A program made the translations under genes and the position numbers. The notes beneath the pieces are model-generated. The model worked only from the letters and a program-made list of their open reading frames with translations, was not told the DNA's origin and searched no databases. From Pseudomonas sihuiensis (GTDB lineage: Bacteria; Pseudomonadota; Gammaproteobacteria; Pseudomonadales; Pseudomonadaceae): DNA of 64,000 nt. The DNA lies in assembly GCF_900106015.1 (NCBI RefSeq), contig NZ_LT629797.1, forward strand, positions 5,146,001 through 5,210,000, read 5' to 3'. Below are positions 55,809 through 64,000 of the stretch, one piece after another (position 1 is the stretch's first letter; each line of letters starts with the position of its first letter).

Positions 55809-55823
55809 ATTGTTGAAAACAAT
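55809..55823 (+). promoter_or_regulatory. Small hairpin and possible promoter in the lpxC leader
   Basis: ATTGTT-GAA-AACAAT forms a perfect six-base stem about 30 bases before lpxC. It overlaps TTGAAA (55813-55818), which with ATATAG 17 bases downstream makes a weak promoter. TATTAT with an upstream TG at 55792-55799 is another -10 candidate. Confidence 0.3.
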
Positions 55824-55833
55824 TCGCAACTAG

Positions 55834-56763
<930 letters not shown>

Positions 56764-56789
56764 ACACACTCTCTTTCCAGCTTCAATTG

Positions 56790-56814
56790 AGGCCACCTTC
56801 GGGTGGCCTTTTTT
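56790..56814 (+). terminator. Terminator after lpxC
   Basis: Stem AGGCCACC / GGTGGCCT with a TTCG tetraloop, followed by T residues. It ends the dcw-lpxC transcription. Confidence 0.92.
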
Positions 56815-56917
56815 ATGGCGCGTGGTTGAGTCGGTGGTGAGTGCTGCAACGATTCATGGCGCCAATCATCTGGCGAAAGCGGCAAAAAAGACGTTTACCG
56901 ACGAACGGAATGAGGGG

Positions 56918-57373
56918 TCATTCGTCTTTCTGCGTATGGCTGGCCAGGCGCTCAAGCGCGGCGCGTAGCCTGGGGTCGCTGATGCCTTCGGCTGTCGCCT
57001 GGATGCTTTGTGCGGCGCTATTGGACAGGTGCAGGGTGCGACCGGTTCCACGATTCTGGCCGCCTTGAGGTTGCACCTTGAACATGATTTTCGTTAAGGT
57101 CGCGAATTCTTCGAGTGCCTGTAGTTGTCGTTGCAGTCTTCTTTGCTGATAACGCAGGCGTGTTGCCCAGTGGCCATCGGTCACTATCAATAGCAAGCAG
57201 CCGTCTCGCCAGGACGCTACATGACAGTGTTCCCGGACGGCAGGCTGTAGCTGGCTATCGACAAGACGCTGTAGGTGAGTAAGGCGTTGCGCCTGACCGA
57301 ACAGCGCTTTCAGGGGCTTGGCTTCGCGTAACAGCTTAGCGGGTGCCTGAGCCGGCAAGGGACGAAACGTCAT
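56918..57373 (-). CDS. dciA: Replicative helicase-associated DciA-like protein (DUF721)
   Basis: 151-residue DUF721 protein. DciA recruits or loads the replicative helicase DnaB in bacteria that lack DnaC. The N-terminal KH-like domain is visible (about 25-100: LTHLQRLVDSQLQPAVREHC, then CLLLIVTDGHWATRLRYQQ). The C-terminal tail is low-complexity with helices. It is divergent from the M23 peptidase gene (78-base gap) and convergent with lpxC. Confidence 0.87.
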   Translation of the reverse strand: MTFRPLPAQAPAKLLREAKPLKALFGQAQRLTHLQRLVDSQLQPAVREHCHVASWRDGCLLLIVTDGHWATRLRYQQRRLQRQLQALEEFATLTKIMFKVQPQGGQNRGTGRTLHLSNSAAQSIQATAEGISDPRLRAALERLASHTQKDE

Positions 57374-57451
57374 GGCAGGAAGCCTTAAGTTGCAGAGCCG
57401 TCATGGTAGCAGAGCGTGCTGCCGGCCTGTGCTCTGCGAAAAGGGGAAGCC

Positions 57452-58372
57452 ATGCATATCATCTTGCTCAATAGCCGTCACGGTTCGGCGCGAACGATCA
57501 ATCTGGACCTGCGCTGGTTGTTGCTCTCGGTTGTCCTGCTGCTGGTCCTGAGCCTGGGTGCCGGTGCAGCAATGGGCGCCAAGTGGTTGACCTCCGAGCC
57601 GGTGGTCGACACCTCGCTGGCCGAAGCACTCGATCTGCAGCGTGAACAGGTTGGCGTGGTACGCCAGGACGCACAACGTCAGCTCGACGCCTTTGCCGTG
57701 CATGTCGCGGAACTGCAGGCGCGCCTCACGCGGCTCGATGCTCTGGGCGAGCGCCTGACCGAATTGGCGGAGCTGGACGCAGGCGAATTCGATTTTTCCC
57801 TCAGTGTCGGGCAGGGCGGCGCGGAAGATGCACTGGGCGCTTCGGCCTATGCACCGCCACCTTTCATGAGTGCGCTTGACAGCCTGGCGCTGCGAGTGGA
57901 AAGCCGCGAGCAGCAGTTGGAAGTGCTGGAGCAACTGCTTGGCGAGCGTCGCCTGAGTGAAGCTGAAACACTTTCTGGTCGCCCGGTTTTGCAAGGTTAT
58001 GTGTCGTCGCCTTTCGGGCGTCGCGTGCACCCGCTGACCGGTCGCGTAAGTGTCCACAAGGGCGTCGACTTCGCCTCCAAACCGGGGAGCGATGTGGTGT
58101 CGGTGGCGGCGGGTATCGTTACCTTCTCCGGTAAGAAGAACGGTTATGGCAACGTGGTTGAGATCAGTCACGCCGATGGCTACGTCACCCTCTATGCCCA
58201 CAACCAGAGCAACACTGTGCAGATCGGTGATCTGGTGCAGCGCGGCGAGACCATCGCCAAGGTCGGCCGTAGTGGTCGCTCCACCGGTTATCACGTGCAT
58301 TTCGAAGTCAGCAAGAATGGCCGACAGGTCAATCCTGCCCTTTATATCGCGCGCGCCAACGGCGTCGAGTGA
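57452..58372 (+). CDS. Membrane-anchored M23 (LytM-type) metallopeptidase
   Basis: 306-residue protein with one N-terminal membrane helix (about 22-42), a coiled-coil segment (about 60-120) and a C-terminal M23 domain (about 190-300). The zinc ligands are intact: His and Asp in VHKGVDF and the HxH of YHVHFEV, so it is probably an active endopeptidase rather than a degenerate activator such as EnvC. Start ATG 57452 follows AAGGGGAAG; the frame from 57416 is an unlikely extension. Role in septal or sidewall remodelling is inferred from domain and location. Confidence 0.88.
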   Translation: MHIILLNSRHGSARTINLDLRWLLLSVVLLLVLSLGAGAAMGAKWLTSEPVVDTSLAEALDLQREQVGVVRQDAQRQLDAFAVHVAELQARLTRLDALGERLTELAELDAGEFDFSLSVGQGGAEDALGASAYAPPPFMSALDSLALRVESREQQLEVLEQLLGERRLSEAETLSGRPVLQGYVSSPFGRRVHPLTGRVSVHKGVDFASKPGSDVVSVAAGIVTFSGKKNGYGNVVEISHADGYVTLYAHNQSNTVQIGDLVQRGETIAKVGRSGRSTGYHVHFEVSKNGRQVNPALYIARANGVE

Positions 58373-58392
58373 GTCGGGGCAACAGGCTGACC

Positions 58393-58422
58393 TTGAATTG
58401 CCAGCATTCATCCCCATATAAA
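58393..58422 (+). promoter_or_regulatory. Candidate secA promoter
   Basis: TTGAAT (58393-58398) and TATAAA (58417-58422), 18 bases apart, about 190 bases before the secA ATG. No secM-like gene is evident in the leader. Confidence 0.4.
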
Positions 58423-58610
58423 GTTTCACGCCGCGCCCCTGGCTGACCGGGGATGCGTGGCCTGCGCCATTATGCGGCAGCAACGGGCTGACAACGTCAC
58501 TTTCCTCCCTGAGTTTTCCGGGTAGAATGCCCCCTTCGCCCGCAGCCATGCTGGCTGCCAGGTCGCGATTTGCGCCGACCTCCATCCATTCGCCGGAAGA
58601 TCCTGTCGAT

Positions 58611-61346
58611 ATGTTTGCGCCTCTGTTTAAAAAACTTTTCGGAAGCAAGAATGAGCGTGAAGTCAAACGCTTGGTCAAGGCGGTGCAGTCCGTCAACGTC
58701 CTCGAAGAGCAGATGATTGCCCTGTCGGACGAGCAACTGCGTAGCAAGACCGAAGAGTTCAAGGGCCGTCTGGCTCAGGGCGAAACCCTCGACAAGCTGC
58801 TTCCCGAAGCCTTCACTGTGGCCCGTGAGGCCGGTAAGCGAGTGATGGGCATGCGCCACTTCGATGTGCAGCTGATCGGCGGTATGGCCCTGCATGAAGG
58901 CAAGATTGCCGAGATGCGTACCGGTGAGGGCAAGACCCTGGTAGGTACCCTGGCGGTCTACCTCAACGCGCTGTCCGGCAAGGGCGTGCACGTGGTCACG
59001 GTCAACGAATACCTGGCCCGCCGCGACGCCAACTGGATGCGTCCGCTGTATGAATTCCTGGGCTTGTCGGTGGGCATCGTTACCCCCTTCCAGCCGCCGG
59101 AAGAGAAGCGCGCTGCTTACGCCGCCGACATCACCTATGGCACCAACAACGAATTCGGTTTCGACTATCTGCGTGACAACATGGCCTTCAGCCTGGAAGA
59201 CAAATTCCAGCGCGAGCTGAATTTCGCCGTGATCGACGAAGTCGACTCCATCCTCATCGACGAAGCCCGTACCCCGCTGATCATCTCTGGTCAGGCTGAA
59301 GACAGCTCCAAGCTGTACATCGAGATCAACAAGCTGATCCCGCGCCTCAAGCAGCACATCGAGGAAGAGGAAGGCGTGGTGACTCAGGAAGGTCACTACA
59401 AGGTCGACGAGAAAACCCGCCAGGTCGAGCTCAACGAGGCTGGTCACCAGTATGTCGAAGAGATGCTTACCGCGGCCGGCCTGCTGACTGAAGGCGAGAG
59501 CCTCTATTCCGCGCACAACCTTGGCTTGCTGACCCATGTTTACGCCGGCCTGCGTGCGCACAAGCTGTTCAACCGCAACGTCGAGTACATCGTGCAGAAC
59601 GGTCAGGTGATCCTGATCGACGAGCACACCGGTCGTACCATGGCCGGTCGTCGCCTCTCCGAGGGCCTGCACCAGGCCATCGAGGCGAAGGAAGGGGTGA
59701 ACATCCAGGCCGAGAGTCAGACTCTGGCCTCGACCACCTTCCAGAACTACTTCCGCCTTTACAACAAGCTGTCCGGCATGACCGGTACCGCCGATACCGA
59801 GGCCTTCGAGTTCCGTCAGATCTACGGTCTGGACGTGATGGTCATCCCGACCAACAAGCCGATTGCGCGCAAGGACTTCAACGACCTGGTCTATCTGACC
59901 CAGGAAGAGAAGTACCAGGCGATCATCGCCGATATCAAGGATTGCCAGGCCCAGGGCCGGCCGATCCTGGTGGGTACCGCCACCATCGAGACCTCCGAGT
60001 ACGTCAGTCAGTTGCTGAATCAGGCAGGCATCGAGCACAAGGTTCTCAACGCCAAGTTCCACGACAAGGAAGCTGAGATCATCGCCCAGGCCGGTCGTCC
60101 GGGGGCGTTGACCATTGCCACCAACATGGCGGGTCGTGGTACCGACATTCTTCTCGGCGGTAACTGGGAAGTGGAAGTGGCAGCGCTGGAAAACCCCACC
60201 GACGAGCAAATCGCGCAGATCAAGAGCGAGTGGCAGAAGCGTCACCAGCAGGTGATCGAAGCCGGCGGCTTGCACGTGATTGCCTCCGAGCGCCACGAAT
60301 CGCGTCGTATCGACAACCAGTTGCGTGGTCGTGCTGGTCGTCAGGGTGACCCGGGCTCCAGCCGCTTCTACCTGTCGCTGGAAGACAACTTGATGCGCAT
60401 CTTCGCCTCGGATCGGGTGAAGAATTTCATGAAGGCCCTCGGCATGCAGTCCGGCGAGGCCATCGAGCACCGCATGGTCACCAATGCCATCGAGAAGGCT
60501 CAGCGCAAGGTCGAGGGGCGTAACTTCGACATGCGTAAGCAACTGCTCGAATTCGACGACGTGGCCAACGAGCAGCGCAAGGTGATCTACCACATGCGCA
60601 ACAGCCTGCTGGCTGCCGAGAGCGTTGGCGACACCATCGCCGAGTTCCGCGAGGAAGTGCTGACCACCGCAGTCAACAACCATATTCCGCCGCAGTCGAT
60701 GCCGGAGCAGTGGGATGTCGCCGGTCTGGAGTCCACCCTGCAGAGCGATTTTGGCATCAAGCTGCCGATCCAGCAGTGGCTGGATGAAGACGACAAGCTG
60801 TACGAAGAAACCCTGCGTGAGCGCATCCTTGCCGAGCTGCTGGCTGCCTACAACGAGAAGGAAACCCAGGCCAGCGCCGAGGCTCTGCGTACCTTCGAGA
60901 AGCAGATTCTGCTGCGTGTGCTGGACGATCTGTGGAAAGACCACCTGTCGACCATGGATCACCTGCGTCACGGGATTCACCTGCGTGGCTACGCGCAGAA
61001 GAACCCCAAGCAGGAATACAAGCGCGAGTCCTTCGCCCTGTTCCAGGAACTGTTGGAGTCGATCAAACGCGATGCCATCCGCGTGCTCAGCCACGTTCAG
61101 GTGCGTCGCGAAGATCCGGCCGAAGAAGAAGCTCGTCTGCGCCGCGAAGCCGAAGCCATGGCCGAGCGTATGCAGTTCCAGCACGCAGACGCCTCGGCAC
61201 TGGCGGCTGAAGAGAGCGATGGCGCAGAAGGAGACGTTGCCATGGCCGCCGCTCCGGTACGTGCCGAGCAGAAGGTTGGCCGTAACGAGCCGTGCCCTTG
61301 CGGTTCGGGTAAGAAGTACAAGCACTGCCACGGTCAGATCGGCTGA
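58611..61346 (+). CDS. secA: Preprotein translocase ATPase SecA
   Basis: 911-residue motor that pushes preproteins through SecYEG. The start [20 protein letters not shown] at 58611 is the normal one; the frame extends to 58527 without support. Walker A is MRTGEGKT (about 104-111), Walker B VIDEVD (about 209-214), and helicase motif [12 protein letters not shown] (about 576-587). The C-terminal zinc-binding tail [14 protein letters not shown], which contacts SecB, is intact. Regulated classically by SecM in E. coli; none is seen here. Confidence 0.97.
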   Translation: MFAPLFKKLFGSKNEREVKRLVKAVQSVNVLEEQMIALSDEQLRSKTEEFKGRLAQGETLDKLLPEAFTVAREAGKRVMGMRHFDVQLIGGMALHEGKIAEMRTGEGKTLVGTLAVYLNALSGKGVHVVTVNEYLARRDANWMRPLYEFLGLSVGIVTPFQPPEEKRAAYAADITYGTNNEFGFDYLRDNMAFSLEDKFQRELNFAVIDEVDSILIDEARTPLIISGQAEDSSKLYIEINKLIPRLKQHIEEEEGVVTQEGHYKVDEKTRQVELNEAGHQYVEEMLTAAGLLTEGESLYSAHNLGLLTHVYAGLRAHKLFNRNVEYIVQNGQVILIDEHTGRTMAGRRLSEGLHQAIEAKEGVNIQAESQTLASTTFQNYFRLYNKLSGMTGTADTEAFEFRQIYGLDVMVIPTNKPIARKDFNDLVYLTQEEKYQAIIADIKDCQAQGRPILVGTATIETSEYVSQLLNQAGIEHKVLNAKFHDKEAEIIAQAGRPGALTIATNMAGRGTDILLGGNWEVEVAALENPTDEQIAQIKSEWQKRHQQVIEAGGLHVIASERHESRRIDNQLRGRAGRQGDPGSSRFYLSLEDNLMRIFASDRVKNFMKALGMQSGEAIEHRMVTNAIEKAQRKVEGRNFDMRKQLLEFDDVANEQRKVIYHMRNSLLAAESVGDTIAEFREEVLTTAVNNHIPPQSMPEQWDVAGLESTLQSDFGIKLPIQQWLDEDDKLYEETLRERILAELLAAYNEKETQASAEALRTFEKQILLRVLDDLWKDHLSTMDHLRHGIHLRGYAQKNPKQEYKRESFALFQELLESIKRDAIRVLSHVQVRREDPAEEEARLRREAEAMAERMQFQHADASALAAEESDGAEGDVAMAAAPVRAEQKVGRNEPCPCGSGKKYKHCHGQIG

Positions 61347-61397
61347 TCGGATCGCTTGCAGTAGCGGGCGCTTCGGCTATGCTGCCAGCGCCCTGAC

Positions 61398-61433
61398 AAC
61401 GCCGCGAACGGCCCAGCCGCTCGCGGCGTTTTA
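61398..61433 (+). terminator. Terminator after secA
   Basis: Ten-base stem AACGCCGCGA / TCGCGGCGTT followed by a short T-run, between secA and argJ. Confidence 0.75.
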
Positions 61434-61486
61434 CCATCTCATTCGGTCGCCGAAGCGATCACCGTATATCTGAAGGAGCGCATCTC

Positions 61487-62704
61487 ATGGCTGTTGGTCT
61501 TGGCCCGCTGTCTACCCTGCACCCGGTTCCTGGTTTCGAGCTGGGTATCGCCTCGGCCGGCATCAAGCGTCCAGGGCGCAAGGATGTGGTGGTGATGCGC
61601 TGTGCCGAAGGCTCGCGTATCGCCGGGGTGACCACCACCAACGCCTTCTGCGCGGCCCCTGTACTGATCACGCGCGAGCGTCTGGGCGGCGAAGTGCGTT
61701 ACCTGCTGACCAATACCGGCAATGCCAACGCGGGTACCGGCGCTGATGGCCTGGCCCGTGCGCGTCGCTCCTGTGCGCGCCTGGCTGAACTGACCGGTGT
61801 TACCGAAAGCGCCGTGCTGCCGTTTTCCACCGGTGTGATCGGCGAGCCGCTGCCGGTCGAGAAGATCGAGTCCGCGTTGCAGGCCGCGCTGGATGACCTC
61901 AAGGCTGACAACTGGGAAGCTGCCGCCACCGGCATCATGACCACCGACACCCTGCCCAAGGGCGCCAGCCGTCAGTTTCAGCACGATGGCGTGACCATCA
62001 CCGTGACCGGCATCTCCAAGGGCGCCGGTATGATCCGCCCGAACATGGCCACCATGCTTGGCTACATCGCCACCGACGCCAAGGTCGCGCAGGGCGTGCT
62101 GCAGGATCTGGTGCGCGATGCGGCGAACAAGTCGTTCAACCGCATCACCATCGACGGTGACACCTCCACCAACGATTGCTGCATGCTGATCGCCACCGGC
62201 CAGGCCGCACTGCCTGAGATCAGTGACGCCTCCGGTGAGCTGTTCGCCAAGCTCAGGCAGGCGGTGTTCGAAGTGTTCATGGAAGTGGCGCAGGCCATCG
62301 TCCGTGACGGTGAAGGTGCGACCAAGTTCGTCACCGTGCAGGTCAACGGCGGTGGCACTCATCAGGAGTGCCTGGACGTGGCTTATGCCGTGGCTCATTC
62401 GCCGCTGATCAAGACCGCGCTGTTCGCCTCCGATCCCAACTGGGGGCGTATCCTCGCGGCTGTCGGCTATGCCGGCGTGCCACAGCTGGACGTGAGCAAG
62501 ATCGATGTGTTCCTTGGCGAAGTCTGCATTGCCAGCAAGGGTTGCCGTGCGACCACCTATACCGAAGAGCAGGGCGCAGCGGTGATGGCGCGTGAGGAGA
62601 TCACCATCCGCATCGAGCTGGGTCGCGGCAACTGCAGCGAGACCATCTGGACCACCGACCTGTCCCACGAGTACGTCAAGATCAACGCCGAATATCGCAC
62701 CTGA
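61487..62704 (+). CDS. argJ: Ornithine acetyltransferase / N-acetylglutamate synthase ArgJ
   Basis: 405-residue bifunctional enzyme of the cyclic arginine pathway, moving acetyl from N-acetylornithine to glutamate and also making N-acetylglutamate. It self-cleaves before a catalytic threonine: the site is PNMA-TML, Ala188/Thr189, so two subunits of similar size should form. The nearby KGAGMIRP and the GDTSTND segment (written [11 protein letters not shown]) are typical. GAAGGAG precedes the ATG. Confidence 0.96.
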   Translation: MAVGLGPLSTLHPVPGFELGIASAGIKRPGRKDVVVMRCAEGSRIAGVTTTNAFCAAPVLITRERLGGEVRYLLTNTGNANAGTGADGLARARRSCARLAELTGVTESAVLPFSTGVIGEPLPVEKIESALQAALDDLKADNWEAAATGIMTTDTLPKGASRQFQHDGVTITVTGISKGAGMIRPNMATMLGYIATDAKVAQGVLQDLVRDAANKSFNRITIDGDTSTNDCCMLIATGQAALPEISDASGELFAKLRQAVFEVFMEVAQAIVRDGEGATKFVTVQVNGGGTHQECLDVAYAVAHSPLIKTALFASDPNWGRILAAVGYAGVPQLDVSKIDVFLGEVCIASKGCRATTYTEEQGAAVMAREEITIRIELGRGNCSETIWTTDLSHEYVKINAEYRT

Positions 62705-62723
62705 TCAGTCCCGGCCGTCCATT

Positions 62724-62762
62724 ATTCCCGCGCCTCATGACCCCATGACGCGCGGGAATTTG
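62724..62762 (+). terminator. Terminator after argJ
   Basis: Stem ATTCCCGCGC / GCGCGGGAAT with a loop of about 16 bases, followed by TTTGC. The T-run is short. Confidence 0.65.
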
Positions 62763-62834
62763 CTATTCGGGGGGCGGGCTTTTAACGTCGAGCGACTTCG
62801 GGTATTCCCAGGAACGTAGGCGAGGACACGCAAG

Positions 62835-63467
62835 ATGGCACTGCAACTGGTGATTGGCGACAAGAACTATTCCTCCTGGTCTCTGCGTGCGGCGCTGGCG
62901 GTCGATCTGGCCGGTGCCGACTGCGAAGAGCTGCGGGTGCGTTTGTTTCAGCCAGACAGTCGCGCACAACTGTTGCGCTATTCGCCCACCGGCAAGGTGC
63001 CGGTTCTGCTGACCGAGCAGGGTGCGGTGTGGGACTCCCTCGCGATTGCCGAGTACCTGGCCGAGTGCTATCCAGAATCGCAGCTGTGGCCGCAGGAGCA
63101 GCAGGCTCGCGCGCTGGCGCGCAGTATCTGTGCGGAGATGCACAGCGGCTTCACGGCGCTGCGCAGTCATCTGCCGATGGACCTGGCGCGGGACAAGGCG
63201 CTGGCCGAACTGCCTGACGAGGCGCAGGCCGATATCGATCGCATCTGCGCGATCTGGGCTGGCTGCCGTGAGCGTTACGCCAGTACCGGCAACTATCTGT
63301 TCGGCCAGGCCAGCATCGCCGATGCCTTCTACGCGCCGGTCGCCGCGCGACTGCGCAGCTATCGTGTGGCGCTACCGACAGCGGCAGCGGCCTATGTCGA
63401 AACCATCTATCGTTGGCCGGCGTTCCAACGCTGGTATCAGGCAGCATTGCAGGAGGTGAAGGAGTGA
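62835..63467 (+). CDS. Glutathione S-transferase family protein
   Basis: 210-residue GST-fold protein: N-terminal thioredoxin-like domain (ALQLVIGDKNYSSWSLRAAL, with serines at the catalytic position) and helical C-terminal domain (about 90-205). The glutathione-binding block SPTGKVPVLLTEQGAVWDSLAIAEYL is partly seen. The substrate is unknown. Its TGA overlaps the GTG start of the next gene (GTGA), so they are cotranscribed. Confidence 0.88.
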   Translation: MALQLVIGDKNYSSWSLRAALAVDLAGADCEELRVRLFQPDSRAQLLRYSPTGKVPVLLTEQGAVWDSLAIAEYLAECYPESQLWPQEQQARALARSICAEMHSGFTALRSHLPMDLARDKALAELPDEAQADIDRICAIWAGCRERYASTGNYLFGQASIADAFYAPVAARLRSYRVALPTAAAAYVETIYRWPAFQRWYQAALQEVKE

Positions 63468-64000
63468 AGCGTATTCATGTCGCCGCAGCGGTGATTCGGG
63501 GTGTCGATGGACGCATCCTGATTGCCAAGCGCCCGCAGGATAAGCACCAGGGTGGTCTGTGGGAGTTTCCCGGCGGCAAGGTGGAAGAGGGCGAGGCAGT
63601 GCGCGTCGCCCTCGACCGTGAGTTGCAGGAGGAGCTTGGCATCCGTCCGCAAGCGGCGCGTGCGCTGATTCAGATTCGCCACGATTACCCGGACAAGCAG
63701 GTGTTGCTGGACGTCTGGGAAGTCTCGACCTTCAGCGGTGAGCCGCATGGCGCAGAAGGCCAGCCGCTAGCCTGGGTCAGCGAGCGGCAACTGCTGGAGT
63801 ACGAGTTTCCCGCTGCCAACAAACCCATCGTCGCCGCCGCGAGGTTGCCTGATCGTTATCTGATCACCCCGGACGGCCTGGAACCGAGCGAGCTGCTGGC
63901 CGGCATCCGCAGTGCCCTGGCGCAGGGTGTCCGGTTGATCCAGCTGCGTGCGCCGAACATGTTCGATCCGCAGTATCGGGACCTGGCAGTCGACGTGCAG
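63464..64000 (+). CDS. Nudix hydrolase (MutT-like) fused to a ThiE-like domain, partial
   Basis: GTG start (KRIHVAAAVIRG), 179 codons seen before the window ends. The Nudix box GGKVEEGEAVRVALDRELQEELGI (partly quoted, about residues 37-60) has the expected Glu residues for metal binding, consistent with a MutT-type 8-oxo-dGTP sanitising enzyme. From about residue 135 (RYLITPDGLEPSELLAGI...GVRLIQLRAP) it resembles thiamine-phosphate synthase, a fusion known in Pseudomonas. The C-terminal domain is cut by the window edge. Confidence 0.88.
   Translation, partial: MKRIHVAAAVIRGVDGRILIAKRPQDKHQGGLWEFPGGKVEEGEAVRVALDRELQEELGIRPQAARALIQIRHDYPDKQVLLDVWEVSTFSGEPHGAEGQPLAWVSERQLLEYEFPAANKPIVAAARLPDRYLITPDGLEPSELLAGIRSALAQGVRLIQLRAPNMFDPQYRDLAVDVQ

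Noticed and set aside
58497..61331. 944-codon open frame antisense to secA
   Set aside because: GC-rich codon bias leaves long antisense frames open; the translation is low in family signal, histidine/valine/leucine/glutamine-rich, and the sense strand is unmistakable SecA.

Overview
This window is a GC-rich stretch of a Pseudomonas-type gammaproteobacterial chromosome. The evidence is the gene order mlaFEDCB-ibaG-murA-hisGDC ... algW-nif3-cysD-cysNC ... trpS-zapE ... rplM-rpsI-petABC-sspAB-dolP-gmhA-yraN-lpoA-rsmI-rnpB-mraZ-(dcw cluster)-lpxC-dciA-secA-argJ. From memory this is the order of the P. aeruginosa PAO1 block around PA4400-PA4456, read in reverse. A P. mendocina/oleovorans-like member is a reasonable guess, but the species cannot be settled from the window. 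No tRNA, rRNA, CRISPR array, insertion sequence or prophage was seen.

Layout. 1-3.1 kb: Mla phospholipid-transport operon. 3.1-8.2 kb: ibaG, murA and hisG-hisD-hisC. 8.2-11.1 kb: accessory pair on the minus strand (TonB-dependent receptor plus periplasmic DUF4198 protein) behind a metal-regulator-like palindrome. 11.1-16.7 kb: algW, a Nif3-family gene, cysD-cysNC and zapG. 16.8-20.2 kb: hydrolase, trpS with a C-terminal extension, and zapE. 20.2-25.8 kb: accessory minus-strand block with a GlxA-type regulator, a lipoprotein, a periplasmic binding protein and a fused TRAP permease. 25.9-28.9 kb: acyl-CoA dehydrogenase, endonuclease V and aldo/keto reductase. 29.1-34 kb: ribosomal proteins L13/S9, the cytochrome bc1 complex and the SspA/SspB stringent starvation proteins. 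34-37.4 kb: dolP-gmhA-yraN-lpoA on the minus strand. 37.4-38.8 kb: rsmI and the RNase P RNA. 39-56.8 kb: the complete division and cell wall (dcw) cluster mraZ to ftsZ, plus lpxC. 56.9-64 kb: dciA, an M23 peptidase, secA, argJ, a GST and the start of a Nudix-ThiE-like fusion cut by the window edge.

Functionally the window is dominated by envelope biogenesis: precursor synthesis (murA, murC-G, mraY, ddlB), septal synthesis (ftsI, ftsW, ftsL, ftsQ, ftsA, ftsZ), outer-membrane homeostasis (mla, lpxC, dolP, gmhA, lpoA, algW) and secretion (secA).

The least ordinary material is in four places. (1) Two diverged copies of a roughly 140-157 bp inverted-repeat element lie upstream of hisD and zapE and share a core hairpin with a compensatory base change. 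(2) The TRAP-type operon pairs a fused permease, which has an unusual cysteine-containing periplasmic insert, with an unusual binding protein and a TatT-like lipoprotein. (3) The TonB receptor/DUF4198 pair has a Zur/Fur-like operator. (4) Several leader structures stand out, including four 10-bp-spaced MraZ-type repeats and a perfect sspA leader hairpin.
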